In this document: one piece after another, positions 1-10,300 of the stretch
Layout: every line of letters begins with the position of its first letter
Numbering within the stretch: the stretch's first letter is position 1
Origin: Pseudomonas beijingensis
Lineage (GTDB): Bacteria; Pseudomonadota; Gammaproteobacteria; Pseudomonadales; Pseudomonadaceae
Length of the DNA: 64,000 nucleotides
Reading direction: 5' to 3'
Assembly: GCF_030687295.1 (NCBI RefSeq)
Contig: NZ_CP117425.1
Span: 2,732,001-2,796,000, forward strand
Notes under the pieces: generated by a model
Seen by the model: the letters and a program-made list of their open reading frames with translations, nothing else
Database searches by the model: none
Told to the model about the DNA's origin: nothing
Translations under genes and position numbers: made by a program

Positions 1-408
1 CAGATCGTCAACGCCAGCGGTTTCGCCCTGGAGCCGGCGATCATCATTCCGAACGATGCCCAGACCTTTACCGTGGGCCGCGACGGCACCGTGTCCATCA
101 CCATTGCGGGCAACCCGGCCGCACAGGTGATCGGCAACCTGCAGACCGCCGACTTCATCAACCCGGCCGGCCTGCAAGCGGTGGGCAACAACCTGTTCCT
201 GGAAACCGCCGCCAGTGGCGCGCCGCAAGTCGGCACCCCGGGCCTGAACGGTTTCGGCACCACGCTGCAGAACACCCTGGAAACCTCCAACGTGAGCACC
301 GTTGAGGAGATGGTCAACATGATCACCACCCAGCGCGCCTACGAGATGAACTCCAAGGTGATCTCCACCGCCGACCAGATGCTCTCGTTCGTTACGCAGA
401 ATCTGTAA
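1..408 (+). CDS. flgG: Flagellar distal rod protein FlgG (3' part)
   Basis: This is the C-terminal 135 codons of the distal rod protein, open from the first base of the window to the stop at 406-408. The visible part has the hook/rod-family core (GFALEPAIIIP, then FTVGRDGTVSI) and ends with the conserved coiled-coil tail EMVNMITTQRAYEMNSKVISTADQML. That tail is typical of FlgG and packs with the other axial proteins inside the rod. The protein is exported by the flagellar type III system and forms the rod segment that crosses the periplasm. It is followed after 72 bp by flgH, the usual flgFGHIJKL order. The start codon lies outside the window. Confidence 0.96.
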   Translation, partial: QIVNASGFALEPAIIIPNDAQTFTVGRDGTVSITIAGNPAAQVIGNLQTADFINPAGLQAVGNNLFLETAASGAPQVGTPGLNGFGTTLQNTLETSNVSTVEEMVNMITTQRAYEMNSKVISTADQMLSFVTQNL

Positions 409-480
409 TCACGTCGCAACGTCCGTCATCACGTAGACAGGGCGGCCCCAGGGTCGCCTGCAACACCAAGAGGTAGGGTC

Positions 481-1176
481 ATGAAACGCTTCGTATCTGT
501 TCTGGCACTGAGTGGGATCACCGCACTCGCGGGCTGTGTCGCCCCGACACCCAGGCCCAATGACCCGTATTACGCTCCGGTGTTGCCGCGCACGCCGTTG
601 CCGGCTGCCGCCAACAATGGCTCGATCTACCAGGCCGGCTTCGAGCAGAACCTGTACAGCGACCGCAAGGCTTTCCGGGTCGGTGACATCATCACCATCA
701 CCCTGAACGAGCGGACCCAGGCCAGCAAGAACGCCAATTCGCAAATGGACAAGACCAGCCAGACCAGCGTCGGCCTGACGTCGTTGTTCGGCTCCAGCCT
801 GACCACCAACAACCCGATCGGTGGCGGTGACCTGAGCCTCAACGCCGGCTATGGCTCCGACCGGGCCACCAAGGGCGACAGCAAGTCCGGCCAGAGCAAC
901 AGCCTGACCGGTTCGATTACCGTGACCGTCGCCGATGTGCTGCCCAACGGCATCATCGTCGTGCGCGGCGAGAAGTGGCTGACCCTCAACACCGGTGACG
1001 AACTGGTGCGCATCGCCGGCATGGTTCGCGCTGACGACATCGCCACCGACAACACCGTTTCGTCCACCCGTGTGGCCGATGCGCGCATCACCTATTCGGG
1101 CACCGGTGCCTTTGCCGATGCGAGTCAGCCAGGCTGGTTCGACCGTTTCTTCCTCAGCCCGAAGTTCCCTTTCTAG
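481..1176 (+). CDS. flgH: Flagellar L-ring lipoprotein FlgH
   Basis: FlgH forms the outer-membrane L-ring, the bushing around the rod. The 231-residue product starts with a lipoprotein signal peptide whose lipobox LAGC places the lipidated cysteine at residue 19. The family core follows, with the stretches [17 protein letters not shown] and [23 protein letters not shown]. Length is normal for the family. It starts at an ATG preceded by AAGAGGTAGG and its TAG stop directly abuts the GTG of flgI, which suggests translational coupling. The frame is intact. Confidence 0.97.
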   Translation: MKRFVSVLALSGITALAGCVAPTPRPNDPYYAPVLPRTPLPAAANNGSIYQAGFEQNLYSDRKAFRVGDIITITLNERTQASKNANSQMDKTSQTSVGLTSLFGSSLTTNNPIGGGDLSLNAGYGSDRATKGDSKSGQSNSLTGSITVTVADVLPNGIIVVRGEKWLTLNTGDELVRIAGMVRADDIATDNTVSSTRVADARITYSGTGAFADASQPGWFDRFFLSPKFPF

Positions 1177-2292
1177 GTGGCCCAGTTGAATCTTAAGCAG
1201 CTGTTGATCGGTGCCCTGATGATGTCCGCAGCCTTTGCCGCTCAGGCCGAGCGCCTGAAGGACATCGCCAGCATTTCCGGCGTGCGCTCCAACCAGTTGA
1301 TCGGCTACGGCCTGGTCGTGGGCCTCAACGGCACCGGTGACCAGACCACCCCAGACCCCGTTCACCCTGCAGACCTTCAACAACATGTTGTCGCAGTTCG
1401 GCATCAAGGTGCCGGCCGGTTCCGGCAACGTGCAGTTGAAGAACGTCGCAGCAGTGTCGATCAGTGCCGACCTGCCGGCGTTCGCCAAGCCTGGCCAGCA
1501 GGTGGATATCACTGTCTCGTCCATCGGTAACTCCAAGAGCCTGCGCGGCGGCACCTTGCTGCTGACACCGCTCAAGGGTATCGACGGCAACGTCTATGCC
1601 ATCGCCCAGGGCAACCTGGTGGTGGGCGGTTTCGATGCCGAGGGGCGCGATGGTTCGAAGATCACCGTCAACGTTCCGTCGGCCGGTCGCATCCCGGGTG
1701 GTGCGTCGGTGGAACGTGCGGTGCCGAGTGGTTTCAATCAAGGCAACAGCCTGACGCTGAACCTCAACCGTTCCGACTTCACCACAGCCAAGCGCATCGT
1801 CGACAAGATCAACGACATGCTCGGCCCAGGCGTGGCCCAGGCCATCGACGGTGGCTCGATCCGCGTCACCGCACCCCTGGATCCGAGCCAGCGGGTCGAC
1901 TACCTGTCGATCCTGGAAAACCTCGAAGTCGATCCGGGCCAGGCGGTGGCGAAAGTCATCATCAATTCGCGCACCGGCACCATCGTGATCGGCCAGAACG
2001 TCAAGGTTTCCCCGGCCGCGGTGACCCACGGCAGCCTGACCGTGACCATCACCGAAGACCCGATCGTAAGTCAGCCGGGGCCATTGTCCAACGGTCAGAC
2101 CGCCGTGGTCCCGCGTTCGCGAGTCAATGCCGAACAGGAAGCCAAGCCGATGTCAAGTTCGGCCCGGGCACGACTCTGGATGAAATCGTCCGGGCGGTGA
2201 ACCAGGTCGGCGCGGCGCCGGGCGACTTGATGGCCATTCTCGAAGCCTTGAAGCAGGCCGGCGCGTTGCAAGCCGACCTGATCGTGATTTGA
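1177..2292 (+). pseudogene. flgI: Flagellar P-ring protein FlgI, two frameshifts
   Basis: FlgI forms the periplasmic P-ring in the peptidoglycan. The frame opens at GTG 1177, right after the flgH stop, with a Sec signal peptide ending near AAQA, then [33 protein letters not shown]. An extra C in the run at 1349-1352 shifts the frame. The next frame carries the family sequence [21 protein letters not shown] through EQEAKPM. A missing base near 2153 returns to the first frame, which ends with [15 protein letters not shown] to ADLIVI and a stop at 2290-2292. Corrected length is about 371 residues, normal for FlgI. The rest of the gene shows no decay, so base-calling error is more likely than true inactivation. 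Confidence 0.93.
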
Positions 2293-2302
2293 GGGCCGAG
2301 TC

Positions 2303-3605
2303 ATGGATATGCGCAAGGGCGCTTTGATCAGCGGAGATTCGGGTTCCTACTCGGACTTGAATCGCCTGAACCAGCTCAAGGTCGGCGACAAGAACAGCGA
2401 CGGCAACCTGCGTAAAGTGGCGCAGGAATTCGAGTCGCTGTTCCTTGGCGAAAATGCTCAAGTCCATGCGTTCGGCCACCGAGGCCTTGGGCAAGGACAA
2501 CCCGATGAACACGCCTGAAGCCAAGCAATACCAGGAAATGTACGACCAGCAGTTGGCCGTGTCCATGTCCCGCGAAGGCGGTGGTATCGGCTTGGCGGAT
2601 GTGCTGCTGCGCCAGATGTCGAAGAACAAGCCACTGGCGCCCGGTGAGGCGGCGACGTTGTCGGCGGCCAAGCAACAAGAGGCCTTGGATAAGGTTGCCA
2701 AGGCGCCGGTACCGACGCCGGTGGCGGCCGGGACCCTGCCTACCGACGGACCGTTGTCACGCACCAATGGCCAGCGTCCGCTCTGGGCCTCGCGGGCCGT
2801 GAGCGCGCCGCAAGGCGAGGGCGTCCACCGCAACGACATGGAACTGCTCAACCAGCGTCGCCTGGCCCTGCCGCCGAAACTGGCTGACCGCCTGCTCGCT
2901 GGGCTGGTGCCTTCGACCTCGACCAATGTCGATGTGCCTGCGCAGAACCTGCTGCCGGATCGCGCCATCGCCGCCGTCAAGCCGACCACCGGCGAACTGG
3001 CCAATGGTGACTGGCTGGCCGCACTCAAGGCTTCCGAGCCGAAAGGGGACATGCAGGTCTATGGTCGCGCCGTGGCCCAGCCACCGCTAGCCCCGGCGCG
3101 CAAAGCCTTCCGCGATGCCGATGAGTTCGTCAACGCCATGCTGCCAATGGCCAAGGAAGCCGCCGACCGCATCGGTGTCGATCCACGCTACCTGGTGGCC
3201 CAGGCCGCCCTGGAAACCGGTTGGGGCAAATCAGTGATGCGCCAGCCCGATGGCAGCAGCAGCCACAACCTGTTTGGCATCAAGGCCAGTGCCAACTGGA
3301 AGGGCGATTCGGCGCGGGCGATCACCAGCGAATTCCGCAATGGCGCGATGGTCAAGGAGACGGCCGAGTTCCGTTCCTACGCCTCGTACCGCGACAGTTT
3401 TCATGACTTGGTCAACCTGCTGCAAAGCAACAGTCGCTATCAAGATGTGCTGAAGTCGGCCGATAAACCCGAACAGTTTGTACGCGAATTGCAGAAGGCC
3501 GGTTACGCCACCGACCCGAACTACGCCAGCAAGATTTCGAACATAGCCCGGCAGATGACGAGTTACCAAAACTACGCTTCGGCTGGCGCCACCACGACTT
3601 TATAA
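2303..3605 (+). pseudogene. flgJ: Rod cap / peptidoglycan hydrolase FlgJ, one frameshift
   Basis: FlgJ has an N-terminal rod-capping domain and a C-terminal glucosaminidase (GH73-type) that opens the wall for the growing rod. The reading frame starts at ATG 2303 and breaks at FESLFLGE, where four A bases at 2451-2454 contain one too many. The next frame continues with MLKSMRSATEALGKDNPMNTPEAKQYQ and runs to the stop at 3605. The hydrolase domain occupies about the last 170 residues (FVNAMLPMAKEAADRIGVDP, then AQAALETGWGKS with the likely catalytic Glu). Corrected length is about 433 residues. It lies 10 bp after flgI and 10 bp before flgK. The indel is probably a sequencing artefact. Confidence 0.93.
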
Positions 3606-3615
3606 GGTCTGAACC

Positions 3616-5682
3616 ATGAGTTTGCTCAATATCGGGATGTCGGGTCTGTCCGCAAGCCAGACCGCACTGGTGACCACGGGTAACAACATCGCCAACGTCG
3701 ATACCGCAGGGTATTCGCGTCAGCAGACCGTGCAGACCACCAAGGCGTCGAACCAGTACGGCAACGTGTTCATTGGTTCCGGCACGACCCTGGCCGATGT
3801 GCGCCGGGTGTATAACGCCTTCCTTGAAGCACAACTGAAAACCACCACGTCGCTCAACAGCGATGCGGCTGCCTATCAAGGGCAGATCACTCCGCTTGAC
3901 TCCCTGCTGTCGGACAGCGGCACCGGCCTCAACGGCGCACTGACCAAGTTTTTCGCCTCGGTGCAGAACGTCAACGCCAAGCCGGGTGACGATGCGTCCC
4001 GGCAGTTGCTGCTCAGCGATTCCCAGGCCCTGAGCAACCGTTTCAATTCGATTGCCAACCAGTTGACGGAGCAGAGCCAGAACATCAACGGCAACCTGTC
4101 GAACATGGTCGACCAGGTCAACAGCCTGGCGGTCACCGTTGCGCAGTTGAACAAGAAAATCGCCGAAGTCTCCAACGCCGGCGGCGCCCCCAACGACCTG
4201 CTCGATGCCCGCAGCGAAACCATTCGCCAGCTCTCGACCTTCACCGGCACGCAGGTTGTCGAGAACGGCAGCAGCCTGGACATCTACCTGGGCTCCGGCC
4301 AGCCGTTGGTGATGGGCAACATCGTCAATACCCTGGAAGCGGTGCCGGACAAGAACGATCCGGGGCGCATAGGTATCCAGCTCAACAGTGGTTCCAGCTC
4401 AATGGACCTCACCCAGGTGCTCACCGGCGGCGAGATCGGTGGCCTGATGCGCTACCGCAGTACCGTGCTCGATCCGGCCATGAACGAGCTGGGCCGCGTA
4501 GCCCTGGTGGTCGCCGACCAGATGAACCGCGTCCAGGCCTCGGGCATCGACATGAACGGAGCCTTCGGTTCCAACCTGTTCGCTAACATCAACAGCGCCA
4601 CGCAGATCAGCCAGCGCAGTGTTGCGTCGTTGAACAACAGCGCCGGCTCCGGCAATTTCAACATCGCCATCACAGACTCTGGCAAGCTGACCACCAACGA
4701 CTACAAGGTGACGTTCACCAGCGGCACGGACTACACCGTCCAGCGCCTGCCCGACGGCACCTCGATGGGCGCGTTCAACACCGCGACCACGCCGCCGCCG
4801 GTGATCGACGGTTTCTCGATGACCTTCGCCAACGGCACCGCGGCCGCCGGCGACTCGTTCAAGCTCACGCCAACCCGCAACGCAGCGGCCAACATCAAGA
4901 CCGAGATGACCGACTCCAAGCGGCTGGCGATTGCCGCGCCGTTGGGCGCCGCCATCGCGCCTGGGGGCAGCGGCACGCTGACCATCCCGGCCAGCGGCCA
5001 GCCGAGCATGACCACCAAGCTGGACATCTACGACGCCGCCACCACGACCATCATCCAGAACGGCATCAAGAACTCGATGCCGGTCAAGGTGGTGTTCGGC
5101 GCGACGTCCGCCGATGGCACCAGCCAGGCTTATCAGTTGCTCGATGCTCAAGGCGGCACGATCAGCAGCGGCACGATCAAGCCTGGCCAGAGCAACACCC
5201 TGAGCCTGAGCGTTCCGCTCAAGGACGCCAGCGGCAACCCGATCTTGGATTCGTCCGTACCGCCGGTGCAGCGTACCGTCGCGTTCGACATGTCCATCGC
5301 CGGCGCGCCGTCCCAGGGTGCAGGCATCAATATCAGCCTCAGCCAGCCGGGCAGCCTGGACAACCGTAACGGGACGGTCCTGGCCGGCTTGCAGACCGCC
5401 AAGACCGTGGACACCGGTTCCAGCAGCAAGGGTATTTCCCTGAACGATGCCTACGGTAAGCTGGTGGAAGGCGTCGGCGCCAAGGCCGCCCAGGGCAAGC
5501 TCGACAGCGCCGCCACTGGCGCGATCCTGAACAACGCCAAGACCGCCCGCGATTCGCTGTCGGGCGTGGACCTGGATGAAGAAACCGGCAACCTGGTCAA
5601 GTTCCAGCAGTACTACACCGCGTCTTCGCAGATCATCAAGGCTGCGCAACAAATCTTCAGCACATTGATCAACAGTCTTTAA
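3616..5682 (+). CDS. flgK: Hook-filament junction protein FlgK (HAP1)
   Basis: FlgK is the first of the two hook-associated proteins joining hook to filament. The 688-residue product has the conserved N-terminus SLLNIGMSGLSASQTALVTTGNNIANVDTAGYSRQ, the axial-protein motif shared with rod and hook proteins. Its C-terminal helix (SGVDLDEETGNLVKFQQYYTASSQII, ending FSTLINSL) is diagnostic of FlgK. The large middle part is the variable outer domain, rich in Ser, Thr and Ala. Length is within the Pseudomonas range. The ATG follows AAGGTCTGAACC, 10 bp after flgJ, and flgL follows 13 bp downstream. Export probably uses a FlgN chaperone, which is not in the window. Confidence 0.97.
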   Translation: MSLLNIGMSGLSASQTALVTTGNNIANVDTAGYSRQQTVQTTKASNQYGNVFIGSGTTLADVRRVYNAFLEAQLKTTTSLNSDAAAYQGQITPLDSLLSDSGTGLNGALTKFFASVQNVNAKPGDDASRQLLLSDSQALSNRFNSIANQLTEQSQNINGNLSNMVDQVNSLAVTVAQLNKKIAEVSNAGGAPNDLLDARSETIRQLSTFTGTQVVENGSSLDIYLGSGQPLVMGNIVNTLEAVPDKNDPGRIGIQLNSGSSSMDLTQVLTGGEIGGLMRYRSTVLDPAMNELGRVALVVADQMNRVQASGIDMNGAFGSNLFANINSATQISQRSVASLNNSAGSGNFNIAITDSGKLTTNDYKVTFTSGTDYTVQRLPDGTSMGAFNTATTPPPVIDGFSMTFANGTAAAGDSFKLTPTRNAAANIKTEMTDSKRLAIAAPLGAAIAPGGSGTLTIPASGQPSMTTKLDIYDAATTTIIQNGIKNSMPVKVVFGATSADGTSQAYQLLDAQGGTISSGTIKPGQSNTLSLSVPLKDASGNPILDSSVPPVQRTVAFDMSIAGAPSQGAGINISLSQPGSLDNRNGTVLAGLQTAKTVDTGSSSKGISLNDAYGKLVEGVGAKAAQGKLDSAATGAILNNAKTARDSLSGVDLDEETGNLVKFQQYYTASSQIIKAAQQIFSTLINSL

Positions 5683-5695
5683 GGAGCCGTAGCCC

Positions 5696-7261
5696 ATGCG
5701 CATTTCCACTTCTCAGTTTTACGAAAGCACGGCTGCGAACTACCAGAAGAACTTCGCCAAGGTGGTCAAGACCAGCGAGGAAGCCAGCAGCCTGGTGCGG
5801 GTGAACACCGCCGCTGATGATCCGGTGGGGGCTTCGCGCCTGCTGCAACTGGGCAACCAGGCTTCGATGCTGTCCCAATATGAAGCCAACGTCACCACCA
5901 TCAAGGCGACCCTGGGCACGACCGAAGCGGTCATGACCAGCATCGGCAACGTACTGCAGCGCGCCAAGGAATTGGCCGTCAGTGCCGGTAACGCCGCCTA
6001 CACCGACGCGGACCGTCAAGCGGTTGCCTCGGAATTGGGATCGATCGAAGATCAATTGCTGAGCCTGATGAACACCAAGGATGAAAACGGCAAATACATT
6101 TTTGCCGGATCCAAAGGCGATGTCGTACCGTTCACTCGCAACGATGACGGCACCTACAGCTACAACGGCGACCAGGTCACCCTGGACCTGCCGATCGGCG
6201 ACACCATGTCGATGGCCACCAACAGCACCGGCTGGGACGTGTTCCAGCAAGCCGTCAACACCAGTCGCACCCAGGCCACCATGACCGCGCCAGCGGTGGA
6301 CGATGGGCGCGTCGTGTTGACCAACGGCCAAGTGTCCTCCAGCGTGACCTACAACAGCCAGTTCCGCAGTGGCGAGCCGTACACGGTGGAATTCGTCAGC
6401 GGCACCCAGTTGAAAATCACCGACTCGGGCGGTAACGATGTGACCGCCGAAGCCAGCAAGGGCGGTGTCATCGACCCTAACAAGCAGGCCGGGCAGACCG
6501 TGAGCTTTCGCGGCGTCGACTTGACCTTGAACGTCAACCTTCATGCGGGCGACGTTGCCGGCACGGTGTTGCCCGGCCACACGTTCACCCTGGCTGCCAA
6601 GCCCGACTCGTTCACGCCGGCCCGCAGCCCGGGCAACGCTACCGCGACCCAGATCACCGGCAGCGCAATCACCGATCCGACGGCCTACCACGCCAGCTTC
6701 CCGACGGGGACGGCGGTGCTGAAGTTTACCAGTGCCACGGACTTCGACCTGTACGCCGCGCCACTGACCGCTGACAGCAAACCGGTTTCCAGCGGCACCC
6801 TGGCGGGCAACGTCGCCACCGCATCCGGCGTGAGTTTCACGCTCAATGGAGCCCCGGCCGCCAACGATCAGTTCAGCATCGCGGTCAATACCCATGAGAC
6901 GCAAAACGTTCTGGACACCGTGAGTCAGTTGCGCACAGCTTTGAACACGCCGGCCGATGGCGACAACATCGCCATCCAGAAACTGAATGCGTCACTGGCT
7001 TCGGCTATCGGTAACCTGGCCAGTGGTACTGACCACTTGACCAGTGCATTGAGCTCGGTCGGTGGTCGCGGTCAGTCGCTCGATACCCAGCGCGATACCA
7101 ATCAGAGCTTTGTCCTGGCCAACTCGCAGACCCAGTCGGCGATTCGCGATTCCGACCCGGCCGAAGTGATGACGCGCCTGACCTTGCAGCAGACTATGCT
7201 TCAAGCGTCGCAGTTGGCGTTCAGCAAGATCGCTCAATTGGGATTGTTCAACAAAATGTGA
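5696..7261 (+). CDS. flgL: Hook-filament junction protein FlgL (HAP3)
   Basis: FlgL forms the second junction ring, under the filament. The N-terminal 130 residues are flagellin-like: MRISTSQFYESTAANYQKNFAKV, then NTAADDPVGASRLLQLGNQ. The C-terminal part, RDSDPAEVMTRLTLQQTMLQASQLAFSKI with the ending LGLFNKM, is the typical FlgL tail. At 521 residues it is long because of a central insert of variable outer domain, as in other fluorescens-group strains. Start is ATG 5696 after AAGGAGCC. It is the last gene of the flg operon here. A weak hairpin at 7270-7297 without a T tract follows. Confidence 0.96.
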   Translation: MRISTSQFYESTAANYQKNFAKVVKTSEEASSLVRVNTAADDPVGASRLLQLGNQASMLSQYEANVTTIKATLGTTEAVMTSIGNVLQRAKELAVSAGNAAYTDADRQAVASELGSIEDQLLSLMNTKDENGKYIFAGSKGDVVPFTRNDDGTYSYNGDQVTLDLPIGDTMSMATNSTGWDVFQQAVNTSRTQATMTAPAVDDGRVVLTNGQVSSSVTYNSQFRSGEPYTVEFVSGTQLKITDSGGNDVTAEASKGGVIDPNKQAGQTVSFRGVDLTLNVNLHAGDVAGTVLPGHTFTLAAKPDSFTPARSPGNATATQITGSAITDPTAYHASFPTGTAVLKFTSATDFDLYAAPLTADSKPVSSGTLAGNVATASGVSFTLNGAPAANDQFSIAVNTHETQNVLDTVSQLRTALNTPADGDNIAIQKLNASLASAIGNLASGTDHLTSALSSVGGRGQSLDTQRDTNQSFVLANSQTQSAIRDSDPAEVMTRLTLQQTMLQASQLAFSKIAQLGLFNKM

Positions 7262-7371
7262 TTCAGGGCAGGGATCGTGACGTTATAAGCGGTCCCTGAC
7301 CCGTTCCTTTATACGATTCAGGACGTCCTGCTCTCGCCTGAGTTGGCGCCCACCGGTTGAGAGCCACGCGT

Positions 7372-10300
7372 GTGAAATCAGCTCCTCTTGTCAGCATTGC
7401 CATCCCCGCGTACCACCCACGCTTTTTCCGCCTCGCCTTGCAAAGCGCGCTCGAGCAGACCTACGAGAACCTTGAAATTGTCATCTGCGACGATTGCCGC
7501 ACCGATGGCATCGAGCAGATTGTCCAGGAACTTGGCGAGAGCTCCAATATTGCTGTGCGTTACCTGCGCAACCCGACCCGGCTGGGGTTCCAGCAGAACC
7601 TGTTGCGCTGCCTCGAAGAATCCCGGGGCGAGTTCATCAAGTTCCTGTGCGACGACGACCAGTTGCTGGCATTCTGCGTCAGTCAACAGGCGGCCATCCT
7701 GCAGGAGCATGCGCAAGTATCGTTGGTGATCAACAAGCATCATTTAATCGATGCCGACAACTATGCCTTGCCGATCCGCGTTGAAAACACCGGCATCACG
7801 CAGTTCGATGCGTTGTTCAACGGCACTGACATGCTGGCGTATTTTGAGAAAACCACCCGTAATATTCTCGGCGGTTTGAGTGGCGCGTTGATGCGCCGCA
7901 CCGATGTCGAGGCCTTGCTGCCAGCGCTGGCGCGGCCCGGTGAAGGTTTCGAGGCTGTCCTCGATTTTGCCTTGTTCATCTGCCTGTTGCGCCGGGGTAA
8001 TCTGGTCCAGCTTTACGCCGAGGGAAGTGGCCAGCGGTTGCATCCGGAGCGCCTGGCGCGTCAGGCCAAGATGCTTGAAGCGGCCACGGTGGAGCTGACC
8101 TGGCTCAAGGAAATGCTCGCCCAGCGGAGTGGCGATCCGGCGCCTGCCAGTGGCTGGGTACGTTACCAGACACTGGGCCAGCCCAAGGAGCCAGGGGCGC
8201 CCGAGTGGGAAGAAATCAACGTCTACTCGATCATTGCGACTCGCCAGGGCGTCATTGGCTCGCAAGTCGGCACGGACATCGAAAGCTACGCAGACCTCTA
8301 TGTGCAGTGGTTGGCGTGTCGGCATTTCAGTCCATTGCGCAAGCAAGTCTTGTCGCGGCAGATCGCTCGCTGGGCCTATCGTCCGAGGATCGTCCCCGTC
8401 GTCATTGACGAGCAGGACGATCCTTATGCGCTGAGTGTTACCTTGCAGAGTATCACTGCCCAAGCCTATGCCTGCGAATCGGTGCTGTTGCTGTCCAATG
8501 GTCGCCAGGCAGTGGACAACCATGTCCTGCGCCTTGGCCTGCAAGCGGACTGGGCGCAGCAGCTCAATGGGCTGCTGCCTCAACTGGACGGCGCCGACTG
8601 GTTCTACCTGCTGCGTGCCGGCGATCGCTTGACCGAGTCTGCGCTGCTGATCATGGCCGACCGGATTGTCAGTTCGCCGGGTGTCGCCTGTTTCTACAGC
8701 GATGAAGGCGCGCTGGTGGATGACAAGTCGGTGGAGCCAATCTTCAAGCCCGACTTCAACCTCGACCTGATGCGCGGTTATCCCTATGTGGGTCGGACAC
8801 TGGCGTTCGAGCGTGCCCGATTTTTGGCCTCGGGTGGATTCGATTCGAGCCTGGGCGAATTGGCGCCCCAAGACTTGATCTGGCGACTGGTGGAAACGGA
8901 TGGGCCGCAGGTCGTTGGTCACATTCCGGAAGTCCAGGTCGAGTCGACGTTTTCGTTTGCCCAATGGCTGTCCTTGCCTAAAGTCATCGAGCAAAACGCC
9001 GAACTGATCGGCGCTCATCTACAGCGTATTGGCGTGCCGCACCAGCTGCACCCAGGGACGCTGCTGGCGTTGATTCCGCGCATCGAATACCTGTTCGCCG
9101 AGCGACCCCTGGTGTCGATTGTCATCAGCGTCAAGGATGACCTGAGCGCGCTGGAACGTTGCGTCAACAGCCTGATCAGTACGACTGCGTATCCACACTA
9201 CGAAATCATCATTGTCGATAACGCCAGTGAGAACGCCGAGCTACAACATTGGCTGCGGGCCATGGCGGAGCTGGGCAGTGAGAAGTTGCGAATATTTCTG
9301 CATCCGGGAAGCGCCAGCGAAGCGGTGATCCGCAATTTCGCCGCACAGCATGCCCGCGGCGAATACCTGTTGTTGCTCAATCCCAACTGCATTGTGCTGG
9401 AAACCGCCTGGCTGGAAGAATTGCTCAATCATGGGCAACGTCCCGAGGTCGGTATCGTGGGGCCTCGCACACTCAACCAGCAAGGCCGGGTCATTGACTC
9501 CGGCATGATCATGGGACTGGGTGGGTTGGCGGGCAGGGCCTTCGTCAACGAATCGGTCACGTCTGGCGGCTATATGCAACGCTTGCAGACGGTGCAGAAC
9601 TGGAGCGCTGTCGGCGATCACTGCCTGTTGGTGCGCAAACAGGTTCTGGAGGAGGCCGGTGGGTTCGATGAATCGATCACAACACAGCGCATCAATTCCT
9701 TGGAGTTATGCCAGCAGGTCGGAAAAAACGGTTACCTGATTGTCACTACGCCTTACAGTGATGTCGTACTGGCGTCCGGCGTGGAAGCCAGTCGTGATCC
9801 GGCGTGGAAGCAGCGGTTGGAGCTCGAACAGGAGGCATTCTATCAGCGCTGGTTGCCCAGGATCGCCAACGATCCTGCCTACAACCGTAACCTGACGCTG
9901 ACCGGGAAGAGCTTCAGTCTCGAGCCTGGACCACGCACTGGCTGGAATCCGTTGATTACCCGTAACGTCCCTTCGATTCTGGGGCTTGCGGTCAATACTT
10001 CGGCGGTGGGGCATTATCGGGTCAGCCAACCGCTATTTGAACTGGAAGCGGCGGGGCGCATCGTAGGACGTGTTGCCTACGACACGCCTTCGATTATCGA
10101 CATCGAGCGCCAGTCGCCGGATGTGATCATCCTTCAGGGTCGCTATAACGTGGGTAAGTTCAAGGACATCACTCAAGTCAAGACTTACTCCAGCGCCATG
10201 CGCATCTATGAATTGGATGACTACATCGCCAGGGTCCCGGAAAAAAACGAACACCGCCGCAATATGCCGGACAACCTTGAGGACCTGCTGCGTAAAGGAA

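Noticed and set aside
409..1590. Reverse-strand open frames opposite flgH/flgI and many similar long ones (for example 4399-5709, 5669-6904, 7744-9018, 12058-13107)
   Set aside because: All are antisense to conserved genes and typical of GC-rich codon bias.
7270..7297. Terminator after flgL
   Set aside because: An 8-bp stem exists (AGGGATCG/CGGTCCCT with one G-T pair) but there is no T tract, so it is left as a weak hairpin.
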